A stretch of DNA of 64,000 nucleotides from Tridacna crocea (GCA_943736015.1 OX031066.1:23854127-23918126), one strand, 5' to 3'; shown: positions 10,527-21,691, numbered from the stretch's first letter. Notes: generated by a model not told the origin, from the letters alone. Program-made: numbers and translations.

Positions 10527-11391
10527 TACCGTAAAACGCTGTGTATACCACGCAGGCATGTATAACATGCAGGCCTTTTTCAGCATCAGATCCGAGGAAA
10601 AAAGGTTGTTCGGATGTACAACACGCATCAAAAATTGACCAAAATATCGTAACATCTGAAGCTTACGACGCTATCTTGAAAAATTGTAAATGGCGACACT
10701 TTATCAAAGGGAAATAACCATTTTTAATCAAAGTGGAAATGGTAATGATTCGATGCGTACACGGGGATTATAAAAACATGCCAGCTTATGACATGTTGCA
10801 AATTCACACATTGAACTGACGACCATATCGTAGTTAATCTCCTTTTTTCTCACCTCGATCGACAAATGTGACAGGTGTAAAATAAACATTATAGATCTAT
10901 ATGATGTAAATCACGTTTTTTGTAAAAGTAGCGATAAATATAGTTTCAAATCATTCATTTCTTTCTGAATCATTATTTTATTCTTTTATAATTGTTCAAT
11001 TTTAGCTATTAACAAAGAATAAAAAAAATATGAGACGAATCAGACGATAACAGTAAATCAATATTTATCATTCCGGGGTACGTTCGCCATTGCCACAATA
11101 GCTGATAGAATCGGGAAATTACGAATCCTAATCCACAAATTAAGAATGTATAAGTACATTTTAACAAAATCAAAACATAATGTTTTTTTTTTTAATCGGT
11201 AAAAGTTGAAATGGGATGATGACGAAAGTTAAGGCTGTAGCGAGAGAACTTTTATGTTTTGTACAGGTATACGACCGACTTTCAAGGAGAAAAACATGGT
11301 TTTGCCTATTGTAGTGTATAACACGCAGTCCCCAGTTTGAAATTATTCAGAGCTGAAAAAATGTGCGTGTTATACGCACCAAAACACGGTA
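10527..11391. mobile_element. TA-flanked DNA element nested in Hel-3
   Basis: The left end TACCGTAAAACGCTGTGTAT matches, inverted, the right end ATACGCACCAAAACACGGTA: TACCGT, then TGTGTAT/TGCGTAT, then ACCACGCA/AACACGCA. TA at both ends fits a Tc1/mariner-type TA target. The 865-bp interior has no open transposase frame. The ends match imperfectly, so the boundaries are inferred. Confidence 0.5.
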
Positions 11392-11399
11392 ATATTCCC

Positions 11400-12260
11400 G
11401 GATTTTCAATTTGACCCCGTGTCATGGAAAAAAGGGGCTTAATGCAAAATTGCAATTTTTACCAATATCTCATTCAGTTTTTGTCAGAATATCATGAAAC
11501 CTTATGGTTATATTGTTTATGGAAAGTTTTAGCATGTGCCCTTGCTATTTTTAATCTGGGCATTTTTTAAGTTGACGTTCTGTCATGGCAAAAGGGGGCT
11601 TCTTGCAAAATTCCAATTTTTACTCATATTTCATTCAGTTTTGGTCAAAATTTCATTAAACTTCATGGTTATATTGTTTTTTCAAAGTTTCACCATGTGC
11701 TCTTCTTTCTTTTTCTATGTGTTTTTCAATTTGACCCTCTGTCATGGAAAAAGGGGGTTTCTTGTAAAATGAAAAAGGGGCCCTAATGCGAAATTGAAAT
11801 TTTTAATAATATCTTGTTCAGTTTTTGTCAACATTTCATGGTTATATCTTGTTTTACAAGTTTCAACATGTGCCCTTTGAATTTGCAATCTATGAATTAT
11901 TAATGCGCAAATACGTCTTTCCTGGTTTCTCAAATTAAGGCTGTATCATGGAAAAAGGGGACTTCATGGAAAAAATTGTTTTTCACTAGGTTCTCCTTTA
12001 TCAGTGCTCAAACCTTTGTGAAATTTCAAATCTGAACTTGTTGGAACGATGCCCAGGTACCTCTCTTCCTTTTTCTCAATTTCAGGCTGCGTCTCGGAAA
12101 AAGTGGGCTTCATGTAAAAAATAGTTTTATGTAATATTTAATACATCACTGCTCAAAATTTTATGAAATTTCGAATTTTGAATTATTATTAAAAAATGCC
12201 ACAAACCACACACCCGTTGTATTTATTGCAATGGTCCAATATTGTCTTATGGGAAAAGGG
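11400..12260 (+). repeat. Degenerate tandem core of Hel-3, about 160-bp period
   Basis: The phrase TTGACC..GTCATGGAAAAAGGGG recurs at about 11415, 11580, 11737, 11940, 12085 and 12240. Each is followed by a segment with TTCATTCAGTTTTTGTCA, becoming more diverged rightward. A partial duplication at 11767 interrupts the spacing. Confidence 0.75.
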
Positions 12261-12465
12261 GGCTTAAAGGGGGCTTATTGGGCTTACTGTCCTCTACAAG
12301 TTTGTGTTGGCTATCTCTAAGATAGTTATTGCCTTTTCACTTTAAATTTTGGGGGGCATGAACAGGTTCTTCTAGGATAAAAGAAGTGAATTTATATCAA
12401 TTTCTTATATTTTATGACAAGCACTTGTTCAGGGAGCATAACCCGTCTCTGACGGCTCTTGTTTT

Positions 12466-12672
12466 TCCAAGCTACTGGCTGCTCTCGAACATGATCATCA
12501 TCGAAACAATGTAAGTGTTGGGAGAGGACTGAATCCTGTGGCAGTGATTATCATCAATCCTCGGAAAGAAATTGGCCGAACCAGGGGTCGTAGCCAGAGA
12601 TGGAAGCCTGGACCCTGTGTTCTCAAAGCTTGCATCATACCAGCTGAGCTACCTGGGTTGGGCTCTTCAAAC
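12466..12672 (-). mobile_element. SINE-1, tRNA-derived
   Basis: Read on the minus strand: GGTAGCTCAGCTGGTATGAT (box A region), an unusual variable stretch, box B-like sequence, then the body ending GGGAAAGCAGCCAGTAGCTT-like sequence. It lies 5 bases beyond the Hel-3 3' terminus. Confidence 0.7.
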
Positions 12673-12757
12673 TTAAACAAGCTGTTTACCATCATAAAGT
12701 GTGTAACCCAAGAACAGGAAACCATCATCATGTTTTTGGTACAGTTATGCCCCTTTT

Positions 12758-12985
12758 TTAACTCGTTACCAAACGACAGTATTATAGGCTTGTCCAAATT
12801 GAAAGCATTTGCAGATGACAAATGAAACTGAATGAAAATTTGAAATTAGTTCTGTGAAGGGTAGAAAACATCGTGGGAAAAGGAGAAAATGCTGGTTACC
12901 AGCATGTTCTCCTTTTCCCACACTGTTTTCAGTAGGCTTCTTTTCCAGGAGCGTCAAAAGTAGGGATTGTGTGGTAATGGGTTAA
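12758..12985 (-). mobile_element. T1 MITE, complete
   Basis: TTAACTCGTTACCAAACGAC to GTGGTAATGGGTTAA. The hairpin has one mismatch in the inner arm (CAGCATGTTCTCC). Confidence 0.95.
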
Positions 12986-13181
12986 CTGAAAATTAAGCCT
13001 CTGCTGCCATAAGCATAAGAACCCACAAGATCTTGTTTAGACTAATCAAACCTGTATAATTATACCCAAGGAAAGCAAGAAAAGTGACCTCTTAAAGCAA
13101 GTGACTTTTAAGTCAATTAAAAAGCTGTATAGAGATTAAAAAAAAAATGGTCTCTTAATCCAATTGGTCTTTATATAGAGG

Positions 13182-13336
13182 ATAATCAACTGGTTATTTT
13201 TCATATGAAAAGTATCTCTTCGAGGATGCGTTGTTAGGCATTGAAAAAACGAGTGTGCCGCATGATTTTTTTTTTTGTCACCTTACGACGCATCCAAGTA
13301 AAATATTTTTCATATCAAAAATAACCAGTTGATTAT
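13182..13336. mobile_element. Foldback MITE, about 57-bp arms
   Basis: ATAATCAACTGGTTATTTTT, then TTCATATGAAAA and GGATGCGTTGT, are mirrored by ACGACGCATCC, TTTTTCATATC and CCAGTTGATTAT. The loop is T-rich. No clear target duplication. Confidence 0.75.
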
Positions 13337-13522
13337 TCTATTTATTATATACCTTATTAACATTATTATTTTTAATTTTTCGTTTGAAAGTCAAAATCAA
13401 TACTTTGGAAAGAGAGAAGAAAACAGGGACATTGTGCGGATGAATACATAATATAAAAGAACAATGAGATTACTGGTTAATGAAAAAAAAAGTAGTTCCT
13501 AAATTACGGCAGGAAGTGAAAG

Positions 13523-13550
13523 TTGATATCATCACTAGTGATGATATCAA
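13523..13550. repeat. Perfect 28-bp palindrome
   Basis: The sequence TTGATATCATCACT is followed immediately by its exact reverse complement, with no loop. It is not part of any family recognised here. Confidence 0.85.
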
Positions 13551-13600
13551 AATTTATGTATGTAATAAAACAAGTTCAACCATACACAGTCACATGTCAT

Positions 13601-13690
13601 GCAACTCTTTACCACACAATCCCAAGTTTTAACAACCCTTTAAATTAAGGCTTTGAAAACACTGCAGGAAATCTTTTCAAAGGGTTTCAT
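13601..13690 (+). mobile_element. T1 A-end remnant
   Basis: CAACTCTTTACCACACAATC through the start of the hairpin; the rest is lost. Confidence 0.7.
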
Positions 13691-13736
13691 CCTAAAGTTT
13701 GTTAAAGTCCAGTAAAAGGTTTTTTCCTAAACATTG

Positions 13737-13965
13737 TTAACTCATTAACAAACGACAATATTTTAGGCTTGTCTAAATCAAAAGCATTTGCAGATGACAA
13801 AATAAAAGTGACTGAAAATCTGAATTTTGTTTTGTGAGGGGTAGAAAACATTGTGGGAAATTGAGAAAATGCTGGTTACCAGCATTTTCTCCGTTTCCCA
13901 CAATGTTTTCTAAAGGTTTCTTTTTCAGGGGCGTCAAAAGTAGGGATTGTGTGGTAATGGGTTAA
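13737..13965 (-). mobile_element. T1 MITE, complete, stacked on an older end
   Basis: The copy is complete with a well-paired hairpin. Directly after its terminal TTAA, 13966-13993 holds a second A end (GGATTGTGTGGTAAAAGGTTAA). The newer copy therefore seems to have inserted at or near an older T1 terminus. Confidence 0.93.
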
Positions 13966-14218
13966 TAGTCAGGATTGTGTGGTAAAAGGTTAATTGCAAA
14001 TGTTTGCCATTGATTTTGTGAACAATAATGTGAATGTATTCTCAAACAGTATCCTTCCATGTTGTCGATTGGTTTCTATTGTAGCTTTAGTGATTGCTTT
14101 TAACTGATTGCTGTAGATCAGGTTCATATAAGCTATACAAAATCAAATAGCATTGAAAATTTTAACTAGAAATATTTGTAAAACAAAAAGTTGATGGCAA
14201 TTATGAGACACTTGGCCA

Positions 14219-14387
14219 ATTGAAAACATTGTTGGATAGGGTGCAAATGCTGCTAACTAGCATTTTCTGTTCCTGCAGTGTTTTCAAGACTTTCCAGTAC
14301 AAATTTTGTCCTTTTGGCAACTTTGCTTTGTTTTCAGCAATTTGAAATAGGGCCAGTCTAAAATTTTGTTGTGTGATGAAGAATTAA
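14219..14387 (+). mobile_element. T1 MITE, degraded
   Basis: Hairpin (GAAAACATTGTTGGATAGG) and B half (GGGCCAGTCTAAAATTTTGT) are recognisable. The A end is missing. Confidence 0.7.
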
Positions 14388-14494
14388 GAGCATAATCATT
14401 GATACCATTCTAATTTTCTTTGTCACATAGCTGTCTTTAACATGGAATTGAACATGACGCATAGTGATAATATATAAATTAGAACAGAGACAAT

Positions 14495-14702
14495 CTACCT
14501 AAATTTTGATCCTACAGAAGATGTCTTTGAAATCATTTCGGGAAAAAAAGAAAATGTTGCAAACAAGCATTTTCTCCTTTTCCCACAGTGTTTTCTAACC
14601 TTTCAGAGAGAAAACTTATCATGGAAGCAGGATTTAATACTTAATCTGCAGATGCTTACAAAATGGACCAAAGTAAAATCTTGTTGTGTGGAAAAGAGTT
14701 GA
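14495..14702 (+). mobile_element. T1 MITE, degraded
   Basis: The hairpin is intact at the right (CAAGCATTTTCTCCTTTTCC). The left end starts CAATCTACCTAAATTTTGAT without TTAACC. The B end is GTGGAAAAGAGTTGA. Confidence 0.75.
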
Positions 14703-14880
14703 GGTTCCATTCATGGGTATAACAATATTTAAAGGTTGGTGCAAGAGGAGAAGTTAAGATAAGGAGTAATTTATCATTTTGTCAGATTGTTTTCAAATAA
14801 GATGTCTACTGCAGGATGGAAATTAAGTTATCCCAGTTTGTAACTTATTGAATTGCTTGCATATTGTATGTAGTATTTAA

Positions 14881-15073
14881 AGGAACCTAGCCGAAAAGGC
14901 TTTTGAAAACATTGGGGGAAAGGAGAATATCCTGGTTTCCAGCAGTTTTTCTTTTTCACCACACTGTTTTCATCTCTTCTAAAAAGGTCAGTTCTATCGT
15001 TGGTGTAATGTTTGAGTTTTTGTCTCCAGTGATATATTAAATTTTTACCAGTCTACATTTTTGAAAGGGTTAA
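14881..15073 (+). mobile_element. T1 MITE, degraded
   Basis: Begins inside the A arm (AAAGGCTTTTGAAAACATTG). The hairpin is weakened and the B end TTGAAAGGGTTAA present. Confidence 0.7.
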
Positions 15074-15802
15074 ATCTGTTTTATTGTTTTTCAGCAAAGC
15101 TTGCATCATGTGCTCAACAAAACTGGAATTTTCAATCAATATCTATTTCATTTTCTACGTTTTCAATGATGGATTATATTTGAACAACTGATGAAATCGG
15201 AGCTTCTCGCAAATCTGACTCGCAATAACTGTTCAAACAATTATGAAATGATCAGAAATTAAATTACAGATTTTAATCTTTACCCCTACTGGATGAGGCT
15301 GAGACAATAAATATATAGGGTCTGACATGAGTTGGCTTTTGAGATAGAATTTTATTAAACGATGCTAGGGAAATGTTTTTAAGCAAGCCTTTGTCAAGCT
15401 CAATAGTTTGGCTTGATGAGTTTAATGAAATTTTATCTTGAATGCAAACACATGTCAGGTTCTTTTTATCACATAATGATATTTTCATGACGGAATAGAT
15501 CAGATGATGCAAAAGCATGCATAACATTAAAAGTTATGCATCGCGTCAAATTTTATAAACGAAACATTCACTTCCATGAAATATGCACAAAATGATGTCA
15601 TATAAATATGATATTGTAATAATCCGTTTTCGTTTGACAGCTGTGACCTATTTATGACCGACTATTTTCTTCTGAATAATTGCAGATTTTGTGTTTACTC
15701 GCCGGAGATACACGTCACGATCGTATTTTGCTTTATCTCTGAGGTTTGATTTTCGATTAACTTAGTAAAGTTTCACCCAATTTTGAGTGATCGGGCCGGC
15801 GA
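15074..15802. other. No recognised element
   Basis: Nothing recognised apart from a small hairpin near 15514-15541 (ATGCATAAC / GTTATGCAT). Confidence 0.4.
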
Positions 15803-15945
15803 CGTCGAAATGCACAGGATTCTTGGTGCAGTGCACAGTTTTCCTTGTGTACTTTGACGTGCGCATTGTGATATGTGCGTTTTTAACGTTATTTCGCACA
15901 GATTCTTTGGTGCATTATTTTCGGTGCACAATAGCGTTCTGTGCA
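15803..15945 (+). repeat. Imperfect GTGCAC-rich direct repeats
   Basis: GCACAGGATTCTTGGTGCA is followed about 85 bases later by GCACAGATTCTTTGGTGCA, with further GTGCACA copies between and after. Origin unknown. Confidence 0.45.
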
Positions 15946-16219
15946 CTGCCTGTATGTATATAAGGGCAGAACACAGACTGTTCTGGACTTCCAAACTGTT
16001 GATCTAAGGTTAACCCTCCGTTATTTATTTTCATTACAAATCATTATTTATTTTGAGTTTTATCATTTCACAATAGATAATTTTAAAGGTTACAAACAGA
16101 TAAAAAGAGAGAAGGAGAGAATAAATAAGTCTATAATTTTAATTTCGTGGTTTATTAAGTTTTTTCATTTTATAAAACGGAGAGACGGAAGTCATCTTTA
16201 GTTACCCACATTTTATTAT

Positions 16220-16285
16220 TAAATCCAAGCCTGAGCTGGGATTGGAACCCCATAAGGAAACACTCTACCATAAGTTGTTACAATA
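16220..16285 (-). mobile_element. tRNA-like fragment, possible SINE head
   Basis: The minus strand carries TATGGTAGAGTGTTTCC (box A-like) and GGTTCCAATCCC (box B-like) at plausible spacing. No cloverleaf stems were found and no SINE-1/SINE-2 body follows. Confidence 0.35.
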
Positions 16286-16425
16286 TCAAATGTTTAAAAG
16301 ATAAGAAAATTGGCAGTTCTCCAGGGTCACTAATTCTGTATTTGAATAGCAAAACTTCAAAAACAAAATCTTCTCATTCCCTGATACAGACAAGGTTAGA
16401 TATAGATAGATAAGGCTGAGATTAG

Positions 16426-16817
16426 CACGGCGGGGAATCACGTGACACAACAACAAAAAGAATGACCGACATTTGAAGAAATTCCCCCACTTCAGGTGAG
16501 AAAATCTTCAATAACTCCGTTAATACGTGACCGATTGGAATTTGGTTTGAAGCAGAGAAGGCGGAAGAACTCCAGGGATTTGCTTGATGTGTTAGATTTT
16601 TTAAACAACACCTGATAAAAAAGTTATTGACGAGCAGACAAATTATCCAGGGTAAAAATTTGTTTGCTAGTCAATAACTGCCTTCTCTGCTTCAAACCAA
16701 ATTCCAATCGGTCATGTATTAACGGAATTATTGAAGATTTTCTTACCTCAAGTTGGAGAATTTTTTCAAATGTCGGGTCATTTTTGTTGTTGTTGTGTCA
16801 CGTGATTCCCCGCCGTG
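16426..16817. mobile_element. Large foldback MITE with 5-bp target duplication
   Basis: Termini CACGGCGGGGAATCACGTGA match in inverted orientation. The arms run about 138 bp at high identity. An inner hairpin (GTTATTGAC..GTCAATAAC) lies at 16622-16678. ATTAG flanks both sides (16421-16425 and 16818-16822), a clear target duplication. About 60 bp in the left arm have no partner on the right. No coding sequence; superfamily not determined. Confidence 0.88.
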
Positions 16818-17006
16818 ATTAGGTCGAGTTTTGACAACTGAGATTCAGGCCAGTTCTCTTGCAATACCAGACTGGTAGCAGCCATTGTCAGGTTAGGTTT
16901 ACTAGAGTTGCAGATAAGGTACCAGGGGCTAGCAAACAATATGGTCCTAATTGTATATTGCAAGTATAAAAAATCACTTAAACTATTTATTTAAATAACT
17001 TTCTTT

Positions 17007-17414
17007 TTATACGCCCGAAGGGTCGTATTATGTTATACCCCTGGTCGTCCATCCGTCCGTCTGTCTGGCTGTCTGTCCGTCCGTCAGTCCGTCCGTCCGT
17101 TAGCAACTCTGCCATCCTTCTTTTTTAGTTATTGCCCTTTGTTAGTTTTCTCTTTGAATTTTCATCTGGGCCATAATTTCTAAAATATAAAAGCTATGAT
17201 CTTAAACCTTTCAAGACTGATAGAACACCTTGTGGAGAACAGCAATTCACAAAATTTGTAACTGTAGTACCCTTCTTTTTTTAGCTATTGCCCTTTAATA
17301 TTTTTCACATATCATGGAGATTAACTACTCTTCATTTATGGCCTTTCCGTCATTTCAACTCATTTCACTGACAAGCCCCTTCGGGCGTATATGCGCCGCT
17401 TTGCGAAGCTCTTG
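17007..17414 (+). mobile_element. Hel-2 Helentron-like element, complete
   Basis: TTATACGCCCGAAGGGTCG at the 5' end, a CCGT/TCCG microsatellite at 17049-17100, and subterminal CCCTTCGGGCGTATA, the exact inverse of the 5' TATACGCCCGAAGGG. The 3' end is GCTTTGCGAAGC (hairpin) followed by TCTTG. T flanks both ends and no target duplication is visible. This is HINE/Helentron architecture; no coding capacity. Confidence 0.78.
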
Positions 17415-17797
17415 TTTCTTTTGGAAATAAGAAAACAATTACAGCATGCTGAAGCATGAGGGCAATGACAAGGTCAGTATTGTAAATGTCCATGAAAAAT
17501 CAATGTTCTGGCTATTTTTTCCTTGTCCAAATTCCATTATAGCAACCTACTTTTATAGACTTATTTATGAGAATGGCTAGACATTGAAATGGTTTTACTT
17601 AAGGTACAAGTATCTGTTAGAATGTATGAAGCATTTTTAGGTTGCCCTGCCAATTGGTTGTGTAAGGTAATACCATCACTTGGCATCTAGTAGAATCTAT
17701 GATCTAGTGTCTGTCTTTTTCTTTCTCATAAATCTTTTTAGTGACACTAGACAAGAAATCTTTTGCAGTCCTAATGTGTACCATCTATGACATATAC
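17415..17797. other. No recognised element
   Basis: Nothing recognised. Confidence 0.45.
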
Positions 17798-18017
17798 TTA
17801 ACACATTATCACACAATCCCTACTCCTGGAAAAGAAGCCCTTTGAAAACATTGTGGGAAAAGAAGAAAATGCAATTAACCAGCATTTTCTCCTTTTCCCA
17901 CAATGTTTTCTACCCTTCACAAAACTAATTTCAAATTTTCAGTCACTTTAATTCTGTTGTCTGCAAATGCTTTCAATTTGGACAAGCCTAAAATATTGTC
18001 GTTTGGTAATGTGTTAA
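17798..18017 (+). mobile_element. T1 MITE, complete
   Basis: TTAACACATTATCACACAAT to TTTGGTAATGTGTTAA. The left inner arm is altered (AAATGCAATTAACCAG). Confidence 0.93.
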
Positions 18018-18760
18018 TCCATGTTTTATTTTTTTCTTCAATGAAAAATAGGCCATGACAGCTGATATTGAGACATTTGAATCAGAAGTTTTTTTTAGCA
18101 AGTTACTTTGATTTTAAAAGGGGAAAAGAAAAATCTGTTGTAGGTAACTTAGACTCTCTGGTCATGCCTTAATTTGATCTAAATTGTCTGAAAAAATATC
18201 ATCTAGCATTGCCTATAATACGCAAAGAGTTAAATACAGTCCCATATAAGATAGGAGCATACATCACTTAGCCTATTTAGATGTATAGATTTTTGGCACC
18301 AAAAACAGCAAGACTACAGTGGCCTCCAGAATATCAATTTCTCACAACACTGTTTTTGTTTTTGGCTTTATTACAGAGGGAAAAGTAATTGCTTGTCCTT
18401 AAGTCTTACCCCAGAGCACAATGATTCTTGATATTGCCTTTGTAAAACACAGTGAAAAGTCCCAACATATTTTTTTCCCTATGTATTTTCAAATGATTAA
18501 AGAGGTCATTAGCATGATCTGTTTAGAAAGTAAGTTTGAAACAGCAATAGAACTCAACCATTTAGACAAAGAAATAAACAGATTCTGTACAATCTATAGC
18601 TTGTTGCCTACCCTCCAAACTTTGAATTGCAAGGTTGTTTTGTGGTGCTGAATACATGCACCTTGCAAAATTAATATTGGACAGTGTTGATGCTGTCAGG
18701 CATTTACAAATATACGAGTCAGGTTAAGGATTCAAGATATACTCAACATAGTACATGTGC
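18018..18760. other. No recognised element
   Basis: Nothing recognised; an open frame near 18421-18651 has no detectable domain or splice context. Confidence 0.4.
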
Positions 18761-18950
18761 AGAGCTCCAGATAGAGGGAGTGATTTTGATATCAAAGTTG
18801 AAAATATTAATAATTCTCCACTAAACCCTATGCTATGGGTACTCATTAGAATCGTCTCATTGAGATGATTCTAATGAGTACCCACAACAGAGGGTTTGGA
18901 AGAGAAATGATGGATTTAGAATAACACAACTCCTTCTCATCTGGAGCTCT
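18761..18950. mobile_element. F1 hAT-like foldback MITE
   Basis: Ends AGAGCTCCAGAT and ATCTGGAGCTCT are exact inverted repeats. A central palindrome is built on GAATCGTCTC. Flanking 8-mers ACATGTGC and GCATGTAT agree at 5 of 8 positions, in line with an eroded 8-bp target duplication. Confidence 0.82.
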
Positions 18951-19094
18951 GCATGTATGAATTTTTTCACATTGTTCGCTTCTGAAAGAGTTCAAATGGA
19001 TGTCCATTGTGATAGAAGTGATGGTATTTAGACAACCTCAGAAACTAAATTGTCAGAGGTGCAGCCAGTATTATAGAAAAGATGCAACCCAGTT

Positions 19095-20000
19095 TTAGCT
19101 CACCAAAGCACATGGTGCTCAAGGTGAGCTAATGTGATAGTGTAGCGTCGATTGTCTGTTGTGTGTTGTTTGTCAAATGTGGTCTATAGGCATTAACAAT
19201 TACCTTGTGTGTACTCTAGAAGAAATATTTTCAGTATGATATTCATGAAACTTGGTCAGGATATTAGCCTTGATAATATCTCAGACAAGATTATATTTGG
19301 GTCATATTAGGAAAAATGGCCATATTTTGAGTCTGATACTTGTGAAACATGGTCAGAAAGTTCGCCATGATGAAATTTCAAACAAGTTTGAAATTGGGTC
19401 ACTTCTGGTCAAAACGTAGTTCACTAACCCAAATTTTAGAAAAAGCTTCTTTGCATTCAATGGCCACATGTTTTGCCTGATATTCATGAAACTTGGTAAG
19501 TGTGTATTGACAATATCTGAGAGGAGTTTGCAATTTGGTCACTATGGATAAAAAAGTAGGTCACTGGGCCAACTCACAGAAAATCTGGTGTGTACTCTGG
19601 AGGCAATATATTATGTCTGATACTCATGAAACTTTATCAGAATGTTTGTCTTGATGATATCTTGTACAAATTTAAAATTGGTTCACTTTGACTAAAAACA
19701 TAGGTCACTAAGGCAAATCTGAAAAAACCTTTTGAAGTCACATTTGCAGTCTGATACTTCTTAAACTTGGTCAGAATGTGTCTTGATGGTATCTCTCACA
19801 TGTCTAAAATTAGGTCATATCGGATCAAAATGTAGGTCACAAGTTCAAATCTAAGAAAAAGCATAAGAAAACCTATTGTGCAGTCTAGAGGCCACATTTT
19901 CAGCCAGATACACATGAAACATTGTCAGAGTATTTGTATATATATAACCACCCTGTATGTTTTTACTCAGGTGAGTGCTTTAGGGCCAATGACTCTCTTG
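19095..20000 (+). mobile_element. Hel-1-type Helentron-like element, 0.9 kb
   Basis: TTAGCTCACCAAAGCACATG begins the element. GGTGAGTGCTTTAGGGCCAA and CTCTTG end it. Subterminal GCTCACC and GGTGAG pair. The interior is a degenerate tandem array of about 110-190 bp units around CATGAAACTTGGTCAG and TAGGTCACT. No CCGT array. Confidence 0.7.
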
Positions 20001-20471
20001 TTTAGGCGTTGGCAGTGTGATCACGTCAGTGGCCTTTCACTGACCCATTTTCCCTGTTTGAAAGGCATACTTGCAAATGGTTGTTGAGGCCGGGGCTTAC
20101 AGGCTTCAGCCTGTGTACACGCTTAACCAAATGCATGACAAGTTAAGTTGACCATAAGAAAATTGTTCTGTCGAGTGTTCTTGGCTTGGCTTTCAGTTTC
20201 TTTCTATATATTTGATGTATTGTGTGTCTGAGACTGTGAAAGAATTAACCCGTTATCGGGTGTCTATATGAAAACATTTACAGACAACAGTTTAACATGG
20301 CTCATAAGGGACTTGAAAGGGTGAAAAGCAGCACTGATAAAGAAAACAGTGCTGGCAATAGCATTGAATTACAATGTGCTTTTTATCGTGAGTTTGATTT
20401 TTTTTTGACGGAAATAAGTTTAAATGATAAGAAAGTTCTGATTTCATAATCTTTCAATGTAATCTTGTCAT
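20001..20471. other. No recognised element
   Basis: Nothing recognised. Confidence 0.45.
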
Positions 20472-20668
20472 TTAACTCTTTACCAAATGGCAAAGTCTTA
20501 GACTGGTCCTAATCGAAAGCATTTGCCGACGACAAAATAAAAGTGACTCAAAAATTGAAACTTGACTTTCAGGTTTCTGGTTACCAGCATTTTCTCCTTT
20601 TTCCAGTGTTTTCAGAAGGCCTCTACCTCGGGGGTCATAAAAACCAGGGATTGTTTGAAAAGGGTTAA
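20472..20668 (-). mobile_element. T1 MITE, left hairpin arm deleted
   Basis: Both ends are present; the arm before GGTTACCAGC is replaced by a short TTTCAGGTTT stretch. Its A end runs directly into the SINE-2 tail at 20669. Confidence 0.9.
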
Positions 20669-20860
20669 ACATATTTGATTTACATAGATTGAGAAACAAG
20701 TTCCTACAACTCATAATAATCTCTGTAAATTCTGCTTCCGGAGAACTACACCAGCGTCCACACCAAAAAAGTGAGCCATTGAACAGTCCCAAAGTTGACA
20801 CCTGCTCCTGGGAGTGATCTCGATTTACACTGTTTGAGGTATACCTGGGCTACCAACCTA
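20669..20860 (-). mobile_element. SINE-2, abutting T1
   Basis: Read on the minus strand, GTGTCAACTTTGGGACTG, GGAAGCAGAATTTACAGAGA, CAAGTTCCTA-side body and TCAATCTATGTAAATC tail. The tRNA-like head is truncated after ACTCCCAGG. T1 occupies the TTAA of the tail. Confidence 0.65.
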
Positions 20861-21214
20861 AAGGACAGAATAATGGACAGAATCAAAATTTTATTTTTTT
20901 CTTTAGAGAATTATCATGATTGCATAATGTTTCTATATTTCTCTAAGATTTATGATGTATCAAAGATAAGATTTCACGACCTATAACTTCACCTGCTCAG
21001 ACTGGTTGCCTCTAGAATTATAGGTTTGCTGCTTTTTTTCATTGGAAAAGTCGACAGTCAGAGAAGAAAAAGACTTATGATTTATAGTCTGGTCCTTTCC
21101 CCAAAGTGTTTGTAGGTACTCATTTTTGTATTGATTGTATTTCTGTATTGATTCCCTGAATACAAGGGGGAAGTAGTTAGCAAAGAAGGAAAATAAATTG
21201 TATCGTGGAATTTT
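20861..21214. other. No recognised element
   Basis: Nothing recognised. Confidence 0.45.
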
Positions 21215-21440
21215 TTAACTTCACCAAACAAGAGGATATTAGACCTGCCAGAATTAAAAGCATTTGCAATTGACAAATGTAACTCAAAAATTGAAATTTG
21301 GTTTGGGATGGCTACTGAAAACTTTGTTGAAAATGGAGAAGATGCTAGTTACCACCATTTTCTCCATTTCCCAGAATGTTTTTAAAGGCTTTCTTTTTTT
21401 TCCAGGTTTTTAAAACTCAGAACTGTGTGGTAAAGAGTTA
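21215..21440 (-). mobile_element. T1 MITE, old copy
   Basis: TTAACTTCACCAAACAAGAG to GTGGTAAAGAGTTA. Several hairpin mismatches. Confidence 0.85.
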
Positions 21441-21691
21441 GCCCATATAAATTGCATTTTTTTTCTGTTGGGGTCTGCAGTTGAACTGAAATAAGATAAT
21501 AAATTGTTTAGATAGCAGGCTGCCAAACTGCTGTGAATACAACGGAATTTCTTGATAGAGCAAGGCATTTTTTTCTCAGCAAATTATCCTAAATATTCTT
21601 TGCATAGAGTGTTGACCCAGATCAGCATAACATTATGCTTCTATACAGTCTAGTATTTGTGTATGGGTATTGGTATGGCTCAAAAAATAGA

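Larger units (their letters stand above)
10368..12461 (+). mobile_element. Hel-3 Helentron-like element, 2.1 kb
   Basis: The 5' end TTATTCTCCCCGAAGG is followed at 10408-10450 by a GTCY microsatellite (TCCG units), the arrangement known in DINE-1/HINE non-autonomous Helentrons. A tandem core lies at 11400-12260. The 3' end is CCGTCTCTGACGG, a 5-bp stem with a 3-base loop, followed by CTCTTG. A 5' CTCCCC/3' GGGAG pair resembles subterminal inverted repeats. A separate element is nested at 10527-11391. No Rep/helicase coding sequence was seen. Confidence 0.7.

Noticed and set aside
10284-10655. Open frames over the CCGT run
   Set aside because: Translation of a GTCY microsatellite in Hel-3.
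15803-15945. Retroelement promoter or LTR
   Set aside because: Only GTGCAC-rich direct repeats; no paired terminal repeat, primer site or coding region.
20472-20801. 109-codon minus-strand open frame
   Set aside because: It runs through a T1 copy and SINE-2; the peptide includes the T1-derived phrase KGENAGNQ.
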